64,000 bases of DNA from Geosiphon pyriformis (Eukaryota > Glomeromycota > Glomeromycetes > Archaeosporales > Geosiphonaceae). Under the pieces are notes generated by a model. It did no database searches and was not told the DNA's origin. It worked only from the letters and a program-made list of their open reading frames with translations. Positions 22,869 to 34,979 of this stretch are shown piece by piece. The DNA lies in contig JAAOMT010000776.1 of assembly GCA_016748015.1 (NCBI GenBank), positions 755-64,754 of the forward strand, in the 5' to 3' direction. A program made the position numbers and the translations under genes. Every line of letters begins with the position of its first letter. The stretch's first letter is position 1.

Positions 22869-25643
22869 ATGGCTTATTGAGATATTGCCAAACTAGAGAA
22901 ATTCTCCAGTGAAGAAGATAATACATATACATGGATTGTAAAAGCTGAGAAAAGCATTACTGCCAACAATTGAAATGATAATAGAGCCATTCAAGCATTG
23001 CCATTCTTTTTAACTGAAACTGTAAACTCATGGTATCAAAGCTTTGCAAAGAAACCAACCAACTTTGCTGCCTTTAAACTTGCTTTTCTGTAATACTTTT
23101 GTGACCCCAATACTCTCATCAAATTACAAAATTAGTTCAGTATCATAAAACAAAAAAATTATAAAGCAGTGACCACTTATCTTGTACAATTCAACCAAAT
23201 TCTTCATTAAATTCAGGCCATTAAAAGAGATTACTATACTGTAGCACAAATTCTTAATCAATTCATCAAAAAATTAAAAAACAGCTTCTTCCAATCCATA
23301 AAACTTTACCACCTGACAAATCTACAAGAAGCAGTTACTCTTATTTATGACTTTGAATTAGCAGAACAAAAGACTAACCATATTCAAGCTGTTAATCTGG
23401 CTATCAATAGAACATCTGATATCAACACAAAAATAACTCAATTAAGTAAAAAATTAACTCAGAAAATTGAAAAATTTTTAGCCAGTACTATAGGACCCTA
23501 CCAGTTACCACAATAAAAAAATAGTAATAACAACAAATACTAACAACAACAAAATCATCAGCAACAACAACAATCTTGGAGATCTGATTTCTGCAATTGT
23601 TACTATTGCCAGAAATTTGGACACATTGCTTGGGACTGTTATAAAAAAGTAATGAACCAAAATTAAGGAAATCAATATTAGCAACCAAGATACTCTTAAA
23701 ACATGGTATTTCAATACTCTATGCCTCAATATCAACCATCTCAATACTTACAACAAATTCAGTATACTCAACAATTACCTTAGAACTACTATCAGTCATT
23801 GCAACCAATATTTTAAGCAGCACTCCAGTACTAAAACCTCATTTATAATCAATCTAGATATCATGCAATTGACTACAACCAAGAATAGAAGAACTCCAGC
23901 AACAATCAAATGCTAACTAACAGTGTACCATTATGATTCCTAAATTGTAGTAATGCTCTATCTTGACTAACACCAACCAAATACCCTAACCAAGTCTTAT
24001 ATTTTGGTTTTACTAAAAACCAGGATTTTTATAACTCTACACCTTTTGAAGGGAAGGATGTAGGAGAGGCTTTTAACCCTTTGAGACAAAATCAAACCAA
24101 CAATACTATTCCACCCACCATTATTACTGAAGATACCACTCTTGCCACTATTTTTTCTTTTAATATTGACAGTCTGAACACTAATAGCCTTTTTAATGGA
24201 GCTGCCATAAATTAGGACAAACCAATTATAACACTGTACACTGATATTAGAGTCAAAAACATAAACATTAAATTAATTTTCAATAATGGATTAGCAGGCA
24301 GTATAATAACAAAACAACTCATAAATTAATTAGGTTACCAAATAGATTGTGTCACAATTGTCCGAATTATTACCATAGATGACAATATTAAAACTCTGAT
24401 CAGAAAAATTGATAACTTCCTTTTTGAAATTAATGGAATTTAAATTTCTACAAAAGTCCTGGTCATGAAAACCATGTAATATCAAGCTCTCATTGGAAAT
24501 AACTGGTTGGCCAAAATCCATGTCACTCTTGACTGGAACACACAGGAATTACAAATCACCTTTAATAAATAACATGCCCGAGTTTTAGCTACATGTAGAT
24601 ACTTCAAAGTCCAAAGCTTGGAGAAACTGCTTATTAAATTCAAAGACACAACACTACTACCAACCATAGAAACCTATCAAGTTTCATGGACAAATGATTT
24701 CCAAACAGAACTACCACCACCACCAATCTGGAAAAAAAAGGGCAAGGGAAAAACAAAAGAACTACAATTGGTACTTGCAGGCTATTTAGCTCCCAGTCAA
24801 GAAAGTCAATAGTATCAAATCCCAAAATTAATTTGTGTTGACTGTAAAAAAAAGTTATCTTTCATGGGTGCATGTATCAGAGACAACAAGAAATGGCCAA
24901 CTGTTACCAAATACTACTGCAGACCTTGTGTGTTAGGAAGATTTAGCAGACCAAAATGACAAGGCAAATAGAACAATATACTATGTCTTGTCTGTGATAA
25001 AATCCTGTTGTATAAAAGACTATAGAACAATGTTTCTGGCAAAGGAGGAACATGTAACAAAGCATGTCAATATACAATTTTAATCAACAATTGGATACAA
25101 AAAGAAACTCATATTGAGAACATCTAAAAACAAACACTCAGTAAATTAGACAAATACCCACATAATGAACACAAAATATGAAGAATGACAAATGCCAAAG
25201 CCAAAGATACTACACTCAATAAAATATGAGAAATCAAGAAAAATCCATTCATTTCCAAATATAATGAACCTGATTATATTATAGATGATTTTTTTGCAAA
25301 TAATTCAGATGCATTCCAAGATTGATACCAAGAACTGGTTTTGTTTCAAGAAAAGCAGAAACAATGACTGGCTGACTTAAACATGAAATTATGCAATCAC
25401 TGCTTGATTCCATATTACTTTCAGTACTGTAACAATTGTGATCTCATGTTTAATCTTCTTCCAAAAATGCTATATCTGATCATTGAACTATTAGAAACAG
25501 AAGAAAATTATAAATTAATTATCAAGAACATGTTGTTTTAAGAGCCAATTAAAGCTACCAAAACAGTACAGTATCTTGTCTACTTCAATCTCTCTAAAGA
25601 ATTGGAATTAAAATGGTACAGTAACAATGAAAAAAGAATTTGC
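22869..25643 (+). pseudogene. element A gag - protease - cysteine-rich region
   Basis: ATG 22869 opens the gag domain (FSSEEDNTYTWIVKAEKSIT; VAQILNQFIKKLKNSFFQ). A CCHC knuckle (CYYCQKFGHIAWDC, about 23597-23638) and a Tyr/Gln-rich linker follow. The protease region begins TLYTDIRVKN near 24236. Its active-site triad is N-N-G (about 24271-24279) where C and D have N/D-S-G, so it is dead. LVGN-like YQALIGNNWLAKI marks the flap/C-terminal part. Next comes a basic linker and three paired-Cys motifs: CVDCKKKL with CRPC, CLVCDK with CNKAC, and CNHC with CNNC (24835-25450). Many in-frame stops. Confidence 0.82.
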
Positions 25644-26687
25644 TATTACCTAAATAGAAAAACCAATCTGAAGTTATAAAGAAATGTGACCAGAACATAA
25701 CATAACACAGAATAGTGCACAATAATATTGGATAACATATTATAACTTAGAATAATGCAGAATAATGCATTATAATGTAAAATAACACAAAATAACATGT
25801 AATAACACCAGATAACATGTTATAATATAGGATAACTAATAATAATGTAGAAGAACAAAGCAATAACAAAAATAAAAAAGCAATAGTTAGCAATAACAAA
25901 ACAATCAGAAGCAATCCTGTAAAACCAAAAATATATATATAAGCAAGTAATTGTAAAAGATAGAAAAAAAGGACAGATAGATATGAATCACTAGACAAGA
26001 ATCAAATATCCTTACCCTTTCCATCATTTATTTTATTCTATTTTCATTTTCTAAAATAAAATCAATTAACAAAAAATCAGAATCACAAATTCATGTTCTC
26101 AAACTTTGTGGATTTATGTGAATTAACTATTGTGTCATACCTTTATTCTAGAACAAATGCTCTTCATATAACTACCTTGAACTATTAATGATTTGAACCA
26201 ATTGCTCTTGATTATGACAATTGATAATACTAATTCTTTTTTTTTTATTTTTTTTATTTTTTTTATTTTTATTTTATTTTATTTTTTTTTCTTTATTTTT
26301 TTGTGGAGCAGCAACATAGTAAAATCAACTGTTTGGAAATAGACTTCATAATAGCCTGGTAAAAGAAAAAAGCTTCTCCTAAGTTTTTAGATATTAATAT
26401 TATCTTAATAACTTATCAGAAGGGCGAAAAAACAATGTTAAATCCTAATGACTGCACTCATTAGCTTGGAGAAAAAAGCACCTTTATAAGAAGTTGTAAT
26501 CAGCAAAAACCAAAACTTTGTGCCTTATAACCAAAAAACTCAACAGATAAATTCACAACCAGTAAAGAAGATCTTCAGAGACTAATAATTAAGACTAAGC
26601 CAGTGGAATTACATGAAACATGCCTTACTAATAATTAAGAGCACCAAATATTACCATTTCTCAATCCCATTAAGTATATTTGTAACA
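25644..26687 (+). mobile_element. solo LTR, family A, copy 2
   Basis: 1044 bp from TATTACC (25644, TG changed to TA) to TTGTAACA (26687). It lies inside element A. Flanks TTGC (25640-25643) and CTGT (26688-26691) differ only by C/T and fit a 4-bp target duplication (ancestrally CTGC) after decay. No internal region is present, so it arose by LTR-LTR recombination. It carries the TGTTAT-type array (25685-25860), a T-rich tract (26229-26302) and the AATTG/CAATT stem-loop (26200-26222). Confidence 0.82.
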
Positions 26688-29600
26688 CTGTCTAGAAAAA
26701 GCACATAACACCAATACTGGCTTTGACTTATAATATTTTAGACAATTACCCATAATTATAATCCCACATTCCTTTGTAAAAATAGATCTTAAGATAGTAT
26801 TAGAAATTTCTGTTAATACAATAGTACAGATTGCCTCTCAATTCAGCCTAACCAAGAAAAGAATCAATGTAAAAGGAGGAATCATCGATGCCAGTTATAT
26901 AAGAAACATCATAGTAATGCTACAAACAATTTGAACAAACTTTACAAAATAGAATTACAAAAAAAAATTGCTCAAGCTATCTTTTTACCATTAGTCAAAA
27001 TACCTCAATTAATCACAATAACAACTCAAGATGAATTAAGCCTCACTGCCCAAGAAATTAAGAAATTTGCATCAAGTAGAAAAAAAAACATACCAATCAA
27101 CTTTACAGAGGAAGACAGTGATCAGGTAGAACTTATTTACACTAACACAGTCATTTCTATCCCTTTATACAAACAATATATTCTTAAAATAGATCAAAAA
27201 ATCCAAAATCAAGCCTTAGTATTTGAAGCTGATTCCAAAATCTGTTCTCTAGCTGATGTTGCTAATCTATATCTACTCACAAAGACTCACAAACATTTCA
27301 AAATTCCCATCCACAATTCTACTGAGAATCTCATTAAAATCCTGGAAGAAATCTTAGTTGGCTTCATTATACCAGATATACTGAACCCAGAAAAACCCCA
27401 GCCCATCCCAGATTTCATGCAATTGTTCTTGTTTTGTAACATCATTTTGCAAGTATAGAATTAGCTAAAAAAAAGTTATTTGTTTATGTCAAAAGAGATC
27501 AATAAATTAAATCTAAGAAACTTAAGTACTCTGTAGCAAGTACAACTCAAGGTTTTCTTGAATCAATACATCAATGTCTTTGCCAGTAAAAATGAGTTTG
27601 GACACATTGACATTGTGAAACATTAGATTGATATGGGAGACACTTGATTTATAAAACAATAGGCTTACCAAGTACTTTTATCTGACAACAATCTTATCAA
27701 ACAAGAAGTTCAACAAATGTTTGACAATAGTCTAATCAAAAAATTATTAAGCCCTTGGTCTTTCCCAATAGTCCTGGTTACCAAGAAAAATGGAAAGATA
27801 CAATTTTGTGTGGATTATTGAAAATTAAATAGTATTACCTAAGGAGATAGTTACTTCACTCCTCTTATCCAAGAAATCCTGGACAATCTAGGAAAAAAGA
27901 AATAGTTTTTGTTATTAGACCTAGCTAGTGGATATTGGCAGGTTGAAATAGATCTCAAAGATAAAAAAAAATGGCATTTATTACTTGAGATGGAAACTTC
28001 GAGTTCAATGTAATGTTTTTTGGACTCTGTAATACTTCTGTCATGTTTTAACATCTTATGGATGTCATATACAAAGAAATTCTTTGGAAATCAGTTATAG
28101 TTTATTTAAACAACACAAATGTGTTCTTTAAAACATTTAACAATTATCTGCTCTATCTTTAACAAGTCTTTGAATGCCTTTAAAATGTTAGATTAAAACT
28201 TAATTTCAAGAAATGTTTCTTTGGAAAAACCGAGTTAAAATTCCTAAGACACATAATCAGCAAAGACAGAGTCAAACCCAATCTGAACAAGATCCAAAAA
28301 GTTAAAGATTTTCTAGCCCCAATTAATCTTCAAGAGTTATGAGAATTTTTAGAATGGCAGAATACTACTGCTGATTTGTCAAAGAGTTTTCAACTATCAC
28401 AAAACCCTTTACCACTTGTTGTCTAAATATGTGCCATACTTGTAGAAAGAAGATCAACAAAAAGCTTTTGACTATTTTAAACAGTGACTGATCACATCTC
28501 CAATATTAATCTACTTCAATTTCACTAAATGTTTTATTGTTACTACAGATGTCTCAAAAAATGCACTAAAAGCCATCTTATTGCAAATAGAACCAGATAA
28601 CAAGGAATATCCAATCACATATGCTAGTCATAGCACAAATTCAGCTGAGAAAATTTACAGTACAATGGATCTAAAATGCCTTGCTATCTATTGGGCAGTA
28701 CAAATATGGAAACACTATTTCAGTTAATTACTTGATCTATATACAGATTATAAGAGACTCATCTGATTACTTAATAACTCACAACTGGAAGGAAAATATG
28801 CAAGATAGAGTACTTATCTGCAACAATTTCTACTCAAAGTCTATTACAAGGAAGAATTCAAGAACACTAATGCCAACAGTTTGTCAAGAATGCCACAAAC
28901 TTAATCTCAGACCTATGGACACACTTACTTATTAACAACTACATTAGTACCTATCAACACTATGTTTTAAGAAGATATTATCTCAACAAAAACAAAGTAC
29001 CATACAAAAACAAGCCCAAATTTATTTTATTTAAGACAACCAACTATATTAATGAGAATGCTAAAACTGCTTCACTTCACAATAAGTTATAAAGAACAAT
29101 AAAAAGAAAACTATATTACATAGTATGCATTCTAATCCAACTACAGAACACTTTAATAAAGATGCTACTCTCAAAAAAACTCTAAATTTATACTATTGGC
29201 CAATGATGTACAAAAACATTTTTAAATACATGCTTAATTGTGACTTATGCCAGCAAAGAGAAGGAGCAAAATTAACAGAACCACTTTAACCCATTCTAAT
29301 TGAAAATTTATTTAATAAAATTGGAATCAATTTGGTTGGACTTCTCTTAATTACATCCCAAAAAAATTGCTATATTACTGTAGTCATAAACTATCTTACA
29401 AAATGGCCAGAAGCCAGAGCAATCTAAGTGGCTGATACCAAAACAGTAGCCAAATTTGTGCATTAAGACCTAATTTGTCAACATAAATGCCCAAAAAAAT
29501 TATTATCTGATCAGGAAACACATTTCATTAATAATATACTAACTGAACTAAGCTAATGGTTTAAAATAAAACAACCCTTATTGTTACTATACTACCCATA

Positions 29601-29960
29601 AACAAACAAACTGGTAGAACAATTTAACCAAATATTGTGTAAAACACTAGTAAAAATAAATCATGAAAACAAACAAAAATGGAACTTATTTATACTTTCT
29701 GTACTCTTTACATATTGAACATTGAAACAAAATATGATTCAGTTTACATCATTTAAACTAGTCTATGGAAAAAAAGCTATGTTACTAATTGAATAAGTAA
29801 TACCATCATATTCAACAAAAACAATCAATGAAAAAAATTTTGAAGCTATCTTATACCAAAGAACATACCAGCTAATGGAAATATTGGAAAACAATCATAG
29901 AACAGCAGCTGACAATATTAGTCATGCTCAAGAACAACAAAAAAAAAACATGATAACTGC
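26688..29960 (+). pseudogene. element A dUTPase-like - RT - RNase H - integrase
   Basis: dUTPase-like motifs: ASQFSLTKKRINVKGGIIDA then YIRNI (26833-26915), KKIAQAIF (about 26963), and TAQEIKKFASS (27047-27079). Next is a linker open from 26931 to 27458 (175 codons), then RT from about 27560: CVDYxKLN near 27807, LDLASGYWQVEIDLKD near 27915, and the active site YLNNTNVF at 28103-28126, with both catalytic Asp now Asn. RNase H follows (TTDVSKNALKAIL near 28540), then the integrase zinc-binding HHCC region (29130-29265, CDLCQQ), catalytic Asp in GINLVG changed to Asn, and LSDQETHF near 29506. It stops at 29960 within the integrase C-terminal part. Dense in-frame stops. Confidence 0.82.
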
Positions 29961-30745
29961 TGTTACAAGTGATTATTTGGGGTCTCGAATCAAACAACAA
30001 ATCCATAAATTGGTGCTCAATTAATAAACTGATTAGTATTATCTGAAGCTCTTGGTAATCTGAAAATTTTGTAGTTAAGTCTTTTGTATAATAGATAGAG
30101 ATTCAGTTGGAATTGTTTGGTAGCTTTCCAAAATCACAATTCCATCCAATTTTTTTCTTAGCTTAATGGCCGGTTTTATTCTGGTAGTTGTGCCTTTTTG
30201 GTAAGCTATTCATTAATATATATATAATGTTATCTTTATTTCTGAGTCTTTTACCAGGCTATTCATGATATCAATAATTCAGTGCTTAATTCTTAATCAA
30301 TTAGTAACAACAAAAAATAATAAAATAAATAAAATAAAATAAAAAAATAAAGAAATAAGCCAAGACAATAAATATTAGTATCCTATTAATAGCCATGATC
30401 AAGAGCTATTGTTTTAGTGTAATTAAGTGTTAGTTATTATCAACATAAAGTATTGATAGTAGAGAATAGATTAAGATAGTGAATAATTATTTATTGATAT
30501 TTGTGAATAGAAAGATTGCTTAGATCAAATCTAAACTGAGAGGTTTGTCTTTTCTATTTCTAATACTACTACTATATATATATAATTGAGATTTTTCAGT
30601 TCCTCAATTTTTTTACATCAGGAATCCTAAAATTCTTGGAATTCTGCAATTCTTTTGAGAGGAATTCTGGAATTCCATATTTACTATGCTACTTCTGATT
30701 GGCTAATTTATATGCTAATATACTTCTTATATTCTATAAGTAATA
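29961..30745 (-). mobile_element. LTR, minus orientation (3' LTR of element F)
   Basis: 785 bp, TGTTAC at 29961 to TAATA at 30745 (TG decayed to TA on the minus strand). At its minus-strand start it joins the purine-rich end of the extra ORF (30746 upward), so it is a 3' LTR. At its other end there is no PBS, only element A sequence. Contains palindromes (30612-30690) and the AATAGC/GCTATT stem-loop (30388-30410). Confidence 0.82.
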
Positions 30746-30976
30746 TTATTCTTTTCTTTTAATATTAAGCTCTGTTGAGATCTCCTAATTCTAACTCTTT
30801 GTTTTTGAGTATTTTTTGAACTTCTTTTTCAAGAATTACTTGTGTTATCTTGTTCTGTAATTCTTCAAATTGGGCATTGGTTATTTTTTCTATTTGGTTA
30901 ACAGTAATGGAATCTATTGCTGGATTGAGTAAGATTTCTGGTCAGTCTTGAAATTTGCCTTGTAATCAATAGATGG
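30746..30976 (-). pseudogene. element F, 3' part of the post-integrase ORF
   Basis: Minus frame ending in SELELGD-like residues and a purine-rich tract before the LTR. It includes DSITVNQIEKITNAQFEEL and ITQVILEKEVQKIL. It continues across element C into 41430-41082: removing C and one copy of ATGG restores the alignment with C and D exactly. Confidence 0.8.
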
Positions 30977-31213
30977 TGTTACTCATGAAATATAGGAAGG
31001 ATACTAGCATAAATTAGTCAATCAGAAGTAGGCACAATAAATGTGGAATTCCAGGATTCCTCTTAGAGAAATTGCAAGATTCTAGGAATTTCAGGATTCT
31101 CATACAAAAAATTACAGAATTCCAGAATTCCAGGATTCCTCTCAAAGGAATTGCAGGATTCCAGGAATTCCAGAATTTCTGGTGTGAAAAATTGAGGAAT
31201 TGAGGAATCTCAA

Positions 31214-31226
31214 TTATATATATATA
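31214..31226 (+). promoter_or_regulatory. TATA box in C 5' LTR
   Basis: TTATATATATATA directly followed by GCAGTAG. The same layout occurs in every LTR of the family, so transcription probably starts about 30 bp further on. Confidence 0.6.
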
Positions 31227-31355
31227 GCAGTAGTACTAGAAGTAGAAAAAAAAGAATCTTTTAGTTAAAGACCTCTTAGTTTAGATTTGATCTAAGCAAC
31301 CTTCTATTTACAAATATTAAATAAATAATTATTCACTATCTCAATCTACACTCCA

Positions 31356-31428
31356 CTATTAACACTTTATGTTGATAGTAATTGATACTTAAAAACACTA
31401 GAACAATAGCTCTTAATCATGACTATTG
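31356..31428 (+). promoter_or_regulatory. two adjacent conserved stem-loops in LTR RNA
   Basis: Stem 1 CTATTAA/TTGATAG (31356-31378, loop of 9) and stem 2 CAATAGC/ACTATTG (31404-31428, loop of 11). The equivalents in element D are perfect 7-bp stems. They lie downstream of TATA, so they should be in the RNA leader. Confidence 0.5.
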
Positions 31429-31853
31429 ATGGGATACTAACTTGCAATTGCTTTTGTTTATTTCTTTATCTTTTTCTTTATTTTTATTTTCTTTCTTGTT
31501 GTGATTTTATCATTGTGTACTAATTGATTGAAGATTAAAGTGCTGAATTATTGATGTCACGGATAGCCTGATAAAAGACCCAAAGATAAGAATAAGAATA
31601 TATATATTAATAAATAGCTTACCAGAAGGGCATGATTGCCAAAATAAACCAGCCACTACGCTGAAGACAGAAATTGAGAAAACAACTCACCAATCACATC
31701 ATTATCAAATCTTTGTCTATTATACAAAGAACTCAACTCTAAAATCTTCAGATACAACCAACGTACCAGTATTACTAGCATTATCAAGATATTGAGCACC
31801 AAGTTACAGATTTGTTATTTGATTTAAGACCCCAAATAATCATCTGTAACATT

Positions 31854-31871
31854 TGGTGCTCCCTGTGAGGT
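31854..31871 (+). promoter_or_regulatory. primer binding site, element C
   Basis: TGGTGCTCCCTGTGAGGT starts 2 nt after the LTR. TGG pairs with the tRNA CCA end. tRNA species not assigned. Confidence 0.8.
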
Positions 31872-34170
31872 ATAATCTTACAGAGAACCAACACCAACTA
31901 CAACCATCCAAAAGTAGCAGAATCAGAATCAATAGGAGCAAACTATTTAGGATTCACAAAATCTTTATTTCAACACTATTGTCAACATTTGGGATTAAAC
32001 TATAATCACATATCAGTGGAATCAGTCTTTAATTTCTACATCAATGAGAGAATTGCTTATCTGTTAGGAACATCAGTAAATACTGAGTCAGCAAGGGAAA
32101 CCTTTTACAACGAATTAATTCAAAACACTAGTCTACTAACAAACCACAATTTTGTATCTATCATCACAGAAATCAATAAAGAAATTAAATATCACATCCA
32201 ACAAAGATACCCAATTACATATGCCAGTAAAGGAAAAAAAAAACTGCAAACACCAGTAGTAACACCTCAAAGAATACAACCACTCACTTGAAAGAAATCC
32301 AGAGTTAAATCACCAACCAATCTATCATACCACTATACACCTGGAAGTACCATCAATATCTCATCAACAGGTGCATCCACATCAAATGTGACATCAACAT
32401 TTAAACAACTCCCATTTCAAAGTAAACAAAAAAAAGCAGAATTATTAAGGACTTATGGTGATTATTTTGAAGAATTTAAATTGTAATCACCAATGCCATT
32501 AGAATTTCAATCACTGCCACCTTAACCAAATTTCAGAAATGCAAGTTCTTGGGAAATAACAGAATCAGATGAAGAAGAAGAAGAAGAAGCTGAAAAGCAA
32601 GAATTTACTTATCAGAACCCAATTCCAGAAAATCTGAACATTGAAACCCCAAACTTTCAGACTTAGCAAAATTTAAATTTAGAAAATCCAGAAGTCGAAA
32701 CTCCAAATTTTCAAAATCAGCAAAATCAGAATAATTAAAACCCCAACATTAATAATCAACAACACTTACCTCCAGTTATCAATCCACTACCAGTTGCTCT
32801 ACAACAACAACCACTGTCACAACTCCAAATTCAATTACCACTTCAACCACCACAGCAATTAAACGTAGATCTAATGGCCTATGCCCCAATAGCAAAACTC
32901 AAAAAATTTATAGAAGAGGAAAACAATGCACAAGTATGGCTTAACAACATAGAAAAAGCCATTATGGTTAATAAATGGAATAATGCCAGAGCCATGCAAG
33001 CCATCCCATATTTTCTTCAGAATACCGCCAATTTATGGTACCAAAGCCTGGTCAACAAACCCCAAGATTTCAATGCATTCAAAATTAAGTTCTTAAGATA
33101 CTTCAGCAACAATAACAGCATTAACAGGCTAGCAAATATCTTTACTACCATTAAACAAGAGGAAACTGAAGCAGTCACTACTTATTTAAGACACTTTTAC
33201 AGGAATCTGCACCAGATCCAAGTCATCAATGCCAATTATTTCACAGTGGCCCAGATCCTAAATCAGTTCATTTATGAATTATGCAGTAGCATCCTGCAAT
33301 GTGTACATCCAATGCATTCCGTTGATCTGCAAGCAGCCATCACAAATGCCAGAGATTTTAAAGCTGCTAAATTAGAGGCCAACTATGCCCAAGCAGTAAA
33401 TTTAGTAATAAACAGATTATCTGACTTGGATTCCAAATTAAAGCAATTCAGCAAATCAATAAATCAGAAATTAGAGATATACTTAGTTAACAATAATCAA
33501 GCAATCTATCAAACTTCACAGTAATGCAATAATCAAGGAAACTCTAATCATTTCCATAATCAATTGCATCCAATCTCATTGACCAATCAACAGTGGCAAC
33601 AGGAAATGCATGTTTGCCACTATTGTGATAAACAAGGACACCTACAAATTGACTGCCACTGTCGCTTAAATAACCAACAATCAGGAAATCAATATCAAAA
33701 TCCTGATTGCTGGTTTCAAACTCCGGATAACCCACCAAATTCAGAGCCATATCATCAAAATTACCTGCCAATGACACAGCAGCCAATTTATCAAATACTG
33801 GTATATCAATCTCCAATTTATCAACTGCAGTCATCAGCAATATATCAACCACAGCCACCAGTAATTTATCAACCCCAGCAACTTCAAACATCACCACCAA
33901 ACCCAGCTCAAATGACATCAAAAAATCCCAGATCAAGAGTCACTCAAAACTGGAGATCGGTGATAGTTGTTCATCAACCAATCCCCAGTTCCTCCTACCA
34001 ACCAACAGAATCATGCTCTTAGAATTCAGAAACCAGACATGCCCAAAATCTGAATTCCCAACATTATTTAAGTCTTTTGGTTACTCCAGAAGATGCCATC
34101 TCCAACAATCTGGAACCCAATTAGAAACAGCCACTTATCAGCAATATCCCACCAGCAACCATCTCCAATA
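31869..34170 (+). pseudogene. element C gag region
   Basis: The frame opens after a TGA inside the PBS and has no ATG near its start; elements C and D share this. N-terminal domain: GANYLGFTKSLFQHYCQHLG, then FNFYINERIAYLLGTSVN. A low-complexity acidic and Pro/Gln-rich linker (32520-32870) follows, then the gag capsid-like domain (32874-33524; IPYFLQNTANLWYQSLVNKP, QILNQFIYELCSSIL). The CCHC knuckle CHYCDKQGHLQIDC is at 33615-33656, then a Tyr-Gln-Pro repeat tract (33770-33890). It normally packages RNA as the particle shell. Stops, for example at 32289-32291, 33522-33524 and 34020-34022, inactivate it. Confidence 0.88.
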
Positions 34171-34620
34171 ACAAATCTTTAGCAGCTATTTTTTTTTTCG
34201 AACTCAAGGAAACCATACCAGTTTTATTATTCAGTAGAACCACTCTTAACACCAAACCAATCACCACCATGTACACTGATGCGAAAGTTGATGGCCATGC
34301 CATTAAACTAATTCTAAATAGTGGATCAGCTGGCAACATCATTATCAAGCAACTCATAGATCAATTAGGTCACTGAATTGACCATGCTGCCAGTGCCAGA
34401 ATAATTACAGCTGATGGAGTGACTAAAACTCCTATTGGTGAAATAGACAACTTCCTGATTGAAGTCAATGGCATCACAGTACCAATCAAAGTTCTGGTCA
34501 TAGAAACTACTCAGTATCAAGTTTTAGTTGGTAATGACTGGCTATTCAAAACCAATGTGACACTTGACTGGACAACACAAAAGTTGTAAATCAGTTAGAA
34601 CAGCCAACACACACAAGTAC
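34171..34620 (+). pseudogene. element C aspartic protease (retropepsin-like)
   Basis: MYTDAKVDGHAIKLIL leads into the active-site triad, here N-S-G (AAT at 34317-34319) where element D has D-S-G. A single G to A abolishes the catalytic Asp. The C-terminal part VLVGNDWLFKTNVTLDW is typical of clan AA proteases in Ty3/gypsy. A TGA follows GHxIDH near 34375. Same frame as gag and pol. Confidence 0.85.
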
Positions 34621-34979
34621 CAGCAATGTGTGGCCATTTCAAACTTAGCATTGAGACATGACTACTTATTAACTTCAAAGAAGAAAAAAAGAAACCTACC
34701 TGGGAAGCTTATTAGGTCTCATGAGCTAACAGTGATCACAATGAACTACCACCAATACTATTCTAGAATAACAACAACAAAGGAAAACAAAAAGAAAAAC
34801 TTATCTGGAACACTGACCAAGCCTGAAAAACTGACAATAACCAGGAAAAACTAATAAATTGAAAGTGGAAAAAAAATAAAAAGGGAAAAGGAAAGAAGAA
34901 GGAAGAAGAACCAACACCTGACAGCACCATTACTTATAATCTCTACACTACACTCCAATGATCTACTTATTGCTGCCCA

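Larger units (their letters stand above)
22869..29960 (+). mobile_element. Ty3/gypsy element A, truncated both ends, with solo LTR inside
   Basis: Plus-strand gag to integrase of the same family as C and D. The 5' LTR and gag N-terminus are absent and the 3' end stops after the integrase core where the LTR at 29961 begins. A family-A solo LTR (25644-26687) splits it between the cysteine-rich region and the dUTPase domain. Bringing 25643 next to 26688 restores alignment with the other elements. Confidence 0.85.
30977..31851 (+). mobile_element. 5' LTR of element C
   Basis: TGTTACTCAT ... TCTGTAACA. U3 holds the GGAATTCC-type palindrome array (31036-31180) and a TATA box (31214-31226). Downstream lie stem-loops 31356-31378 and 31404-31428 and a T-rich U5 stretch. 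Confidence 0.95.

Noticed and set aside
25747-25998. Membrane-protein-like ORF on the minus strand
   Set aside because: Inverted counterpart of the same LTR array, not a gene.
31036-31180. Regularly spaced repeats considered as a CRISPR array
   Set aside because: Spacing is irregular, the repeats are 8-bp palindromes, the units recur in every LTR and the genome is eukaryotic.
33544-33936. 130-codon minus-strand ORF
   Set aside because: Antisense of the gag repeat tract of element C.
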